Assembly: GCA_902630915.1 (NCBI GenBank)
Contig: CACOWD010000004.1
Coordinates: 1-50,993, forward strand
DNA: 50,993 bases
Direction: 5' to 3'
Source: an uncultured Pelagibacteraceae bacterium
GTDB lineage: Bacteria > Pseudomonadota > Alphaproteobacteria > Pelagibacterales > Pelagibacteraceae
Shown: positions 45,144-50,993 of the stretch, in pieces
How the letters are laid out: each line of letters begins with the position of its first letter
Position numbering within the stretch: position 1 is the first letter of the stretch
Position numbers and translations under genes: made by a program
Notes under the pieces: generated by a model
Database searches by the model: none
The model's input: only the letters and a program-made list of their open reading frames with translations
Told to the model about the DNA's origin: nothing

Positions 45144-45881
45144 ATGAGTGTTCTAAAAGCAACAAAAAGACAAAATTTATCATCAGGCTCTACAAATAAA
45201 TTGAGAGTAGACGGGTTCATACCTGCCATATTATATGGAGGAAAAGATCCGAACCAAAATATATCCATTAGTAAAAAAGAAATATCCAACATTATTAATT
45301 CTGAAACTTTTTTATCAAAAGTTTTAGAATTAGATATTGATGGAAAAGCAGAAAAGGTTATACCAAGAGATGTAGCCTTCCATGTAGTGTCAGAAGAACC
45401 TATTCACATCGATTTTATGAGAGTAGTTTCTGGAAAGAAAATTATTTTAGAAATCCCAGTAAAATTTATTAATCATCCTGACTCTCCTGGTTTGAAACGA
45501 GGAGGGGTTTTGAATATTGTAAGAAGAAAAGTGGAATTAAGATGCCCTGCAGAAAATATTCCTAACGAAATAGTGATTGATTTAACAGGTGCAGATATAG
45601 GTACAAGTATTAAAATTTCCTCTGTTAAACTTCCTGAAAACGTTGTTCCAACAATTACTGACAGAGACTTTGTAGTAGCAACAGTAGGTGCTCCAACAGT
45701 TATTAAAGAACCTGAAAAACCTGCCGAGGAAACTCCAGCAGAAGGTGCTGAAGGTGAGGCGCCTGCTGAAGGTGTTGAAGTGGCTTCTAAAGATGGAGAG
45801 GCAGCAAAAAAAGATGATAAAGCAAAAGATGGCACTACTGAGAAAAAACCAGAAGAAAAAAAACCTGCTGAAAAAAAATAA
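45144..45881 (+). CDS. rplY: Large ribosomal subunit protein bL25 (CTC form)
   Basis: 5S rRNA-binding ribosomal protein in the long TL5/CTC form, 245 residues. It has the N-terminal 5S-binding domain (about 1-92; LRVDGFIPAILYGGKDPNQN, VAFHVVSEEPIHIDFMRV) and the second beta domain (about 93-185; KFINHPDSPGLKRGGVLNIV, ELRCPAENIPNEIVIDLTG). A low-complexity tail of about 55 residues, rich in Ala, Glu, Pro and Lys, follows (EPEKPAEETPAEGAEGEAP onward, ending KKPAEKK). rplY next to pth is a widespread bacterial pairing; the gap is only 5 bases. Confidence 0.96.
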   Translation: MSVLKATKRQNLSSGSTNKLRVDGFIPAILYGGKDPNQNISISKKEISNIINSETFLSKVLELDIDGKAEKVIPRDVAFHVVSEEPIHIDFMRVVSGKKIILEIPVKFINHPDSPGLKRGGVLNIVRRKVELRCPAENIPNEIVIDLTGADIGTSIKISSVKLPENVVPTITDRDFVVATVGAPTVIKEPEKPAEETPAEGAEGEAPAEGVEVASKDGEAAKKDDKAKDGTTEKKPEEKKPAEKK

Positions 45882-45886
45882 ATAAT

Positions 45887-46459
45887 ATGCTTTTACTAGT
45901 TGGATTAGGAAATCCAGGCACTAATTATACAAATACCAGACATAACATCGGTTTTAAGATAATTGACGCTATAAACGCTCATTTTAAACTCTCAAAGCAA
46001 AAACCAAAGTTTAAAGGTTTGCTTACAACAGGAAATATTGATGAAAAAAAAATCTACGCTATTAAACCTTTAACTTTTATGAATAATTCAGGAACAGCAA
46101 TTAAAGAGCTTATAGACTATTTTAAAATTGATGCAAAAGATGTAATCGTTTTTCATGATGATATGGATATTGATTTTGGAAAAATTAAAGCAAAATTTGG
46201 TGGCTCCAGTGCTGGTCACAACGGTATCGAGTCAATCGACAAGTTTATCGGTAAGGATTACTCTAGAGTAAGAATTGGTATCGGCCATCCTAAACAAAAA
46301 AAGAGAGTTAACAATCATGTTTTAGAAGATTTTAAAGAAGATGAAGAAGAGAGAATTAAAGAAATTACTGAAAATATAGTCAAACAAATTCCTACACTAA
46401 TTGACAAGAAAATAGATTTATTTTCAAGCAAAGTTAACCAAAATCTTAATGGGATTTAA
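45887..46459 (+). CDS. pth: Peptidyl-tRNA hydrolase
   Basis: Frees tRNA from peptidyl-tRNA dropped by stalled ribosomes. The 190-residue protein has LVGLGNPGTNYTNTRHNIGF (catalytic His in TRHN), KPLTFMNNSG with the conserved Asn, FHDDMDIDFGKIK with the catalytic Asp, the FGGSSAGHNGIESI loop and SRVRIGIGHP. The layout is fully standard. It lies between rplY and ychF, and overlaps ychF by 11 bases. Confidence 0.97.
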   Translation: MLLLVGLGNPGTNYTNTRHNIGFKIIDAINAHFKLSKQKPKFKGLLTTGNIDEKKIYAIKPLTFMNNSGTAIKELIDYFKIDAKDVIVFHDDMDIDFGKIKAKFGGSSAGHNGIESIDKFIGKDYSRVRIGIGHPKQKKRVNNHVLEDFKEDEEERIKEITENIVKQIPTLIDKKIDLFSSKVNQNLNGI

Positions 46460-47519
46460 ATGTGGAATCGTTGGACTTCCAAATGTAGGTAAGTCAACAT
46501 TATTTAACGCTTTGACAGCTTCAAGAAATGCCGAAGCCGCAAATTTTCCTTTCTGTACTATTGACCCGAACATTGGCGTAGTTGATGTTATTGATACGAG
46601 GCTAGATAGATTAGCGGAACTCTCAAATTCAAAAAAAAAGATTTATACAAATATAACTTTTGTTGACATTGCCGGTTTAGTCAAAGGAGCCTCTAAAGGT
46701 GAGGGTTTAGGGAATAAATTTCTCTCACATATCAGAGAGGTTGACGCAATAATTCATTTAGTTAGATGTTTTGACTCTGAAAAAATAACTCATATAAATT
46801 CAAAAATTGATCCAGTTGAAGATCTTGAGACTATAAAAACAGAGATAATTTTATCAGATTTAGATGTTATTCAAAAAAAATTAGAGAAAAGTAAAAAGAA
46901 ACTTCTTAGTGAGAAAGAAACCAGAATTTTAGAGGAAAAATTAACAGTTCTTAGTAAAGGTGATGAAATTAATTTTACTAATGATGAAGAGAAAAAACTA
47001 TTATCTAATATTGGATTACTTAGTGTGAAACCGAGAATTATTGTATGTAATGTTGATGAGGAAAATGTAACAAATGGAAATGATTACACAAGTAAGATAA
47101 AGGAAAAATACCCTACAGAAAAAATAATAAATATCTGTGCTGATATAGAGGATCAACTCTCAGGGTTAAATAAAAGCGAAAAAGAAACTTTTATGGTTGA
47201 AATTGGTTTAGATAAAACTGGTATTAATAAGTTAATTAGAGAAGGTTACGATCTTCTTAAACTGGATACTTTTTTTACCTCAGGTCCCGAAGAAAGCAGG
47301 GCATGGACTATTGAAAAAAATACCACTGCACCTAAAGCTGCAAGCGTAATACATACAGACTTTGAGAAAAATTTTATACGAGCTGAAACTATTACGTGTG
47401 AAGATTTCATAAAATATGGCAGTACTGAAAAATGTAGAGAGAACGGTAAATTAAGAATTGAAGGAAAGGATTATATTGTTAAAGATGGAGATGTACTATA
47501 CTTCCGTGTCAATCCTTGA
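46449..47519 (+). CDS. ychF: YchF, Obg-like redox-responsive ATPase
   Basis: P-loop NTPase of the Obg family that hydrolyses ATP and binds ribosomes. The 356-residue protein has Walker [15 protein letters not shown] (about 8-21), switch regions [12 protein letters not shown] and [21 protein letters not shown] (quoted in two parts: [11 protein letters not shown] and [10 protein letters not shown]), then [10 protein letters not shown] in place of the guanine-specific NKxD. This matches the family's ATP preference. A coiled-coil insert (about 130-180) and C-terminal TGS domain ([20 protein letters not shown] onward) are present. Convergent with petC (24-base overlap). Confidence 0.97.
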   Translation: MGFKCGIVGLPNVGKSTLFNALTASRNAEAANFPFCTIDPNIGVVDVIDTRLDRLAELSNSKKKIYTNITFVDIAGLVKGASKGEGLGNKFLSHIREVDAIIHLVRCFDSEKITHINSKIDPVEDLETIKTEIILSDLDVIQKKLEKSKKKLLSEKETRILEEKLTVLSKGDEINFTNDEEKKLLSNIGLLSVKPRIIVCNVDEENVTNGNDYTSKIKEKYPTEKIINICADIEDQLSGLNKSEKETFMVEIGLDKTGINKLIREGYDLLKLDTFFTSGPEESRAWTIEKNTTAPKAASVIHTDFEKNFIRAETITCEDFIKYGSTEKCRENGKLRIEGKDYIVKDGDVLYFRVNP

Positions 47520-48278
47520 CCAAATCTTTTTCATACTTAGATAGACAAGAATAGTTAAAAGAACTAAATAAATAATTACCTTTACTCCAGTTTTATGTCT
47601 TTCCTCAAGCTCTGGTTCGGCAGCCCATGCTAGAAACGTTGTTACATCCTTGGCCATTTGATCAACAGTAGACTCTGTGCCGTCCACATATTCAACTAAT
47701 CCATCAGTTAAATTATTTGGCATCTTTATTTTATTGCCTGCCATATATTTATTATAATAAACACCGTCATCAAGGTTAACACCTGGAGGGGGATCCTCAT
47801 AACCGACTAGTACTGAATAAATATAATTAGCTCCTCCCTTTCTTGCTTTAACTAAAACCGACATATCAGGTGGGTATGCTCCACCATTTGCAGCTGTTGC
47901 AGCTTGAACGTTTGGATATGGATTTTTAAATTTATCAGATGGTCTTCCAGGTCTGGTAAACATTTCGCCTTGAGGGTCTGGTCCGTCCTCTATCTCAAAA
48001 CTAGCAGCTATTGCTTTCACTTCTTGCTCTGTGAACTCAGGTCCACCAGGCTGTCCAAGATTTCTGTAACTAAGGTATTGCATTGAGTGGCAAGAAGCAC
48101 ACACTTCCTTATAGACTTGAAAACCTCTTTGTAATGATGCTCTGTCAAAAGTTCCAGTTAAACCTTTGAAGCTCCAGTCCACTTTTATTGGATCGGTCAT
48201 TTCGGCGCTTTGTATTGGTCTAGATAAGATGAGTAATATAAAAGATAAAACTAATAGTTTTAAATTAACCTTTATCAT
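47496..48278 (-). CDS. petC: Cytochrome c1 of the cytochrome bc1 complex
   Basis: Membrane-anchored periplasmic haem subunit of complex III, passing electrons from the Rieske centre to soluble cytochrome c. The 260-residue protein has a signal peptide (about 1-24, ending IQSA), the haem-attachment motif [54 protein letters not shown], and [12 protein letters not shown], which holds the probable axial Met. A C-terminal membrane anchor (about 230-250) follows. It is the last gene of petABC, overlapping petB by 14 bases. Confidence 0.96.
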   Translation of the reverse strand: MIKVNLKLLVLSFILLILSRPIQSAEMTDPIKVDWSFKGLTGTFDRASLQRGFQVYKEVCASCHSMQYLSYRNLGQPGGPEFTEQEVKAIAASFEIEDGPDPQGEMFTRPGRPSDKFKNPYPNVQAATAANGGAYPPDMSVLVKARKGGANYIYSVLVGYEDPPPGVNLDDGVYYNKYMAGNKIKMPNNLTDGLVEYVDGTESTVDQMAKDVTTFLAWAAEPELEERHKTGVKVIIYLVLLTILVYLSMKKIWSRIDTEV

Positions 48279-49524
48279 TAACCTTCCTGGCTATAGATGG
48301 CTCTGCGCCACCAGATAAAACTGGCTCTGAAATGCTCATTGGTATCGGATCAGTTTTTTCCATGTAACCAACAACTGGCATCACTACAATAAAATGTAGA
48401 AAATAATAAATTGTACCTACTCTAGCTAAAACTAGATAAATTCCCTCAGCTGGCATTGCTCCCACATATCCAAGCATCAATACATCAATTACAAGTATCC
48501 AAAAAAATTGTCTGTAAATCGGTCTGAACACGGCAGATCTGACTTTTGAAGTGTCTAACCAAGGTAACACAAATAAAATAAATATTGCACTAAACATTAA
48601 TATTACACCGCCCAACTTATCTGGTACAGATCTTAAAATTGCATAAAAAGGAAGCAAGTACCATTCAGGAACAATATGAGCAGGAGTGACTAATGGGTTT
48701 GCTGGAATATAATTATCTGAATGACCTAAAACATTTGGAGTAAAGAAAACAAAACCAGCAAAAATAATCATGAAAACTAAAAGAGCAAAAGCATCTTTAA
48801 TTGTAATATATGGATGGAATGGAACTGTGTCCTTAGATGGTTTCTTTATATCGATTCCTACTGGATTATTATTTCCTGGAACATGTAAAGCCCAAATGTG
48901 TAAAACTACCAATCCTAAAATTAAAAATGGAATTAGATAATGTAAGCTAAAGAATCTGTTAAGTGTTGGATTGTCTACGGAATAAGCTCCCCATAACCAA
49001 GTTGTTATGCTGTCTCCAATTAATGGGATGGCGCTAAATAAGTTTGTTATCACTGTAGCACCCCAAAAGCTCATTTGACCCCAAGGCAGAACATATCCCA
49101 TAAAAGCTGCGGCCATCATCAATAAGTAAATCATTAGACCTATAATCCAAATAACCTCCCTCGGTGATTTGTACGATCCATAAAATAGGGATCTAAAGAT
49201 ATGAATATAAACTGCTAAGAAAAACATTGACGCACCATTACTGTGAATATATCTAATCAACCATCCATAATTAACGTCCCTCATTATATGTTCTACACTA
49301 GCAAAAGCTAAATCTGCGTGGGCTACATAATGCATCGCTAAGACAATTCCAGTTACAATTTGTGTAATTAAACAAAAAGTTAAAATTCCTCCAAAAGTCC
49401 ACCAGTAATTTAAATTTTTTGGAGTTGGATAGTCTGTTAGATGTGCTCCAAGAGTAAGCAACGGCAAACGGTCGTTAAACCATTTACCAGCTTTAGACTT
49501 CGGTGTGTATTCATGCTCACTCAT
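48265..49524 (-). CDS. petB: Cytochrome b of the cytochrome bc1 complex
   Basis: Di-haem membrane subunit carrying the two quinone sites of complex III. The 419-residue protein has eight or so membrane segments. Conserved motifs are [48 protein letters not shown] (haem histidines), [40 protein letters not shown], the Qo-site signature in [19 protein letters not shown] (PEWY), and a short C-terminal tail. It lies 5 bases after petA, and the three genes form one operon. Confidence 0.97.
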   Translation of the reverse strand: MSEHEYTPKSKAGKWFNDRLPLLTLGAHLTDYPTPKNLNYWWTFGGILTFCLITQIVTGIVLAMHYVAHADLAFASVEHIMRDVNYGWLIRYIHSNGASMFFLAVYIHIFRSLFYGSYKSPREVIWIIGLMIYLLMMAAAFMGYVLPWGQMSFWGATVITNLFSAIPLIGDSITTWLWGAYSVDNPTLNRFFSLHYLIPFLILGLVVLHIWALHVPGNNNPVGIDIKKPSKDTVPFHPYITIKDAFALLVFMIIFAGFVFFTPNVLGHSDNYIPANPLVTPAHIVPEWYLLPFYAILRSVPDKLGGVILMFSAIFILFVLPWLDTSKVRSAVFRPIYRQFFWILVIDVLMLGYVGAMPAEGIYLVLARVGTIYYFLHFIVVMPVVGYMEKTDPIPMSISEPVLSGGAEPSIARKVNDKG

Positions 49525-49529
49525 AATTT

Positions 49530-50051
49530 CTATCCAATTTTAATTGTGTTATTATCAACAAACTCAAACTTTGGTATTTCCATGTTTGTTGGCGCAGGTC
49601 CTTTTCTTATTCTGCCTGATACATCATAATGTGAACCATGACAAGGACAGAACCAACCGTTAAAGTCACCTTTATCTTTTAGAGGCACACATCCAAGGTG
49701 TGTACAAACTCCCAACATGACCAACCACTCATCTTTACCCTCTTTTACCCTTTCTTCATCCTTTTGAGGATCAGGCAAATCGTCCATTTTTACTGCTCTA
49801 GCCTCCGCAATTTCTTCAGGGGTTCTTCTCTTTAGAAATACCGGCTTGCCTCTCCATAATACTGTCACCGATTTACCAGGCTCAATGTTGCTAATATCAA
49901 CTTCAGTAGTAGCTAAAGCTTGTTGAGCTTTATCTGGATTCATTTGGTCAATCATTGGCCAAATAACTGCTCCAACTCCTACTGCTCCTACTGTATAACT
50001 AGCAGTAAATAAAAAATCTCTTCTATTAACTTTTTTTTCTTCTTTGCTCAT
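49530..50051 (-). CDS. petA: Rieske iron-sulfur subunit of the cytochrome bc1 complex
   Basis: Periplasmic [2Fe-2S] protein that takes electrons from ubiquinol at the Qo site. The 173-residue protein has an N-terminal twin-arginine motif NRRDFLFTA, followed by one membrane segment (about 17-32), and a Rieske domain with cluster ligands in [10 protein letters not shown] and [11 protein letters not shown]. It ends with the usual [14 protein letters not shown] region. First gene of petABC. Its promoter should lie in the 89-base gap to trmL (50052-50140), but no convincing -35/-10 pair was found. Confidence 0.97.
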   Translation of the reverse strand: MSKEEKKVNRRDFLFTASYTVGAVGVGAVIWPMIDQMNPDKAQQALATTEVDISNIEPGKSVTVLWRGKPVFLKRRTPEEIAEARAVKMDDLPDPQKDEERVKEGKDEWLVMLGVCTHLGCVPLKDKGDFNGWFCPCHGSHYDVSGRIRKGPAPTNMEIPKFEFVDNNTIKIG

Positions 50052-50140
50052 TTCTGTAAGTGCTTATAATGTAATTATTAAATAAAACCATAATTTATAG
50101 ATTTCTAGGGTCAGAATGACACATAAATTAAGCTTAAATA

Positions 50141-50590
50141 ATGCACATAGTACTTTACAAACCTGATATCCCACAAAATACTGCAGCGGTAATAAGGTTA
50201 TGTGCCTGCCTAAATTTAAAAATCCACTTAATTGAACCATGTGGGTTTGATTTAAATGACAACAGATTTAAAAGGGTGGTTATGGATTATTTAAATTTAA
50301 GCCAGATTACGAGACACGATGACTTTAAAACTTTTTGGAAAAAATATAATAAATCAAGAATAGTTTTAATGACAACTAAGGCAAAAAAATTATATCATAA
50401 GTTTAGATTTAAAAAAAATGATATGCTTTTATTTGGAAGAGAAAGTGCTGGAGTACCAAATGATTTACATAAAATAATTCAAAATAAAGTAAAAATTCCC
50501 ATGAACAAAAAAACTAGGTCTATTAATGTTGCAATGAGTGTTGCGATAGTAGCCTCTGAAGCTTTAAGGCAAAATAATTTACTTAAATGA
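50141..50590 (+). CDS. trmL: tRNA (cytidine/uridine(34)-2'-O)-methyltransferase
   Basis: SPOUT-family enzyme that methylates the ribose of the wobble base in certain leucine tRNAs using SAM. The 149-residue protein has the short single-domain form: MHIVLYKPDIPQNTAAVIRL at the N-terminus, LIEPCGFDL, then the knot motifs LLFGRESAGVP and RSINVAMSVAIVASEAL at the C-terminus. It diverges from petA and overlaps hemF by 4 bases (ATGA). Confidence 0.95.
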   Translation: MHIVLYKPDIPQNTAAVIRLCACLNLKIHLIEPCGFDLNDNRFKRVVMDYLNLSQITRHDDFKTFWKKYNKSRIVLMTTKAKKLYHKFRFKKNDMLLFGRESAGVPNDLHKIIQNKVKIPMNKKTRSINVAMSVAIVASEALRQNNLLK

Positions 50591-50993
50591 TTACATCTGA
50601 CTTTAGAAAAAAAATGACTGATAGCTGGTTTTCTTATTTACAAATCCAAATTTGTAAAGAGTTTGAACAACTTGAAAACAACAAGGTAAAATTTACAAAA
50701 AGAGATTGGTGTAAAAATAAAAAAAATGAGGGTGGCGGAACTTCATTTCTACTTTCAAAGGGTAAAATATTTGATAAAGTTGGAGTAAATAAATCAACTG
50801 TTTCAGGAATTTTTTCTAAAAGATTTAGATCAAAAATATTAGGAGCGGAGAATAAAGGTAAATATTGGGCATCTGGAGTTTCTGTGGTAGCTCATATGAG
50901 AAATCCCAAAATGCCTGCGATACATTTCAATACCAGGTTCATAGTTACTTCTAAAGAATGGTTTGGCGGTGGTATGGATGCGACACCTAGTTA
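50587..50993 (+). CDS. hemF: Oxygen-dependent coproporphyrinogen III oxidase, N-terminal part (cut by window edge)
   Basis: The frame starts with ATG at 50587, overlapping the trmL stop, and is open to the right edge, giving about 135 residues. The first residues are MITSDFRKKMTDSWFSYLQ. HemF family landmarks follow: KFTKRDWCKNKKNEGGGTS (the W-x-R-x-E-GGGG region, somewhat altered), VNKSTVSGIFS (VN-S-V-G motif), ASGVSVVAHMRNPKMPAIHF (the A-G-S-v-H-P-NP-P--H-N region) and NTRFIV, then WFGGGMDATP. It decarboxylates coproporphyrinogen III in haem synthesis, using oxygen, fitting an aerobic organism. The adjacent bc1 genes need haem. Confidence 0.95.
   Translation, partial: MITSDFRKKMTDSWFSYLQIQICKEFEQLENNKVKFTKRDWCKNKKNEGGGTSFLLSKGKIFDKVGVNKSTVSGIFSKRFRSKILGAENKGKYWASGVSVVAHMRNPKMPAIHFNTRFIVTSKEWFGGGMDATPS

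Noticed and set aside
45473..45835. Minus-strand frame of 120 codons and overlapping plus-strand Lys/Leu-rich frame (45688-45885) over rplY
   Set aside because: Both are shadows of the low-complexity rplY tail, lacking family motifs and ribosome binding sites.
50052..50140. Promoter for petABC (CTGACC with TATGGT) in the divergent gap
   Set aside because: Both hexamers are weak and several equally poor alternatives exist, so no site is annotated.
1..50993. Search for insertion sequences, integrases, attachment sites, CRISPR arrays and riboswitches
   Set aside because: No transposase or integrase genes, repeat-spacer arrays, long direct or inverted repeats, or recognisable riboswitch cores were seen by eye.

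Overview
The window is a very AT-rich, extremely compact bacterial chromosome segment. It has about 47 protein genes, one RNase P RNA and one tRNA. No mobile element, prophage, CRISPR array or stretch over 300 bases without a gene was seen. Small streamlined proteins, overlapping genes, lysine/asparagine-rich coding, an alphaproteobacterial-type FtsZ tail (EIPAFLRRQ), a yqeY-dnaG-rpoD block and an alphaproteobacterial petABC (cytochrome bc1) operon all point to a SAR11-like alphaproteobacterium (Pelagibacterales). That assignment is an inference from gene content and style, not from a marker-gene comparison.

Layout. (1) 1-16838, all minus strand: a dcw (division and cell wall) cluster read right to left as mraZ, ftsZ, rsmH, ftsL, ftsI, murE-murF (one fused gene), mraY, murD, ftsW, murG, murC, murB, ddl, ftsQ, ftsA (cut by the window edge). 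Genes overlap or abut almost throughout. A sigma70-like promoter interleaved with three TGGG repeats at exact 10-bp spacing (a MraZ box) precedes mraZ. (2) 16983-18104, minus: rnpB with its own promoter, and a peptidoglycan amidase. (3) 18207-19551, plus: mlaA-mlaC, outer-membrane lipid transport. (4) 19553-23819, minus: a CAU-anticodon tRNA, rpoD, dnaG, yqeY. (5) 23944-28354, plus: carA-carB. (6) 28351-29956, minus: an overlapping pair of little-known genes, a 2OG-Fe(II) oxygenase-like protein and an ELM1-family protein. (7) 29977-32110: trxB (+) and an aspartate-type aminotransferase (-). (8) 32149-37868, plus: uvrB, a pteridine-reductase-like SDR, folB, uvrC, pgsA. (9) 37865-41456: ilvE (-), then a MarR regulator, an OmpR-type response regulator and an EnvZ-type kinase (+), and ubiK (-). 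(10) 41508-47519, plus: lgt, a MidA-type methyltransferase, pgeF, prs, rplY, pth, ychF. (11) 47496-50051, minus: petA-petB-petC. (12) 50141-50993, plus: trmL and hemF (cut by the window edge).

Most of this is housekeeping. The most notable points are: a DnaG primase that has lost three of four zinc ligands; ftsZ moved to second position beside mraZ, with a triple RLF repeat in its linker; a murE-murF fusion with a trimmed MurE middle domain; a FtsA whose visible part has degenerate nucleotide-binding motifs; a PTR1/FolM-type reductase beside folB inside a uvrB-uvrC operon; and the overlapping 2OG-oxygenase/ELM1 pair of unknown role. All five convergent protein-gene pairs overlap at their 3' ends, and no intrinsic terminators were seen.
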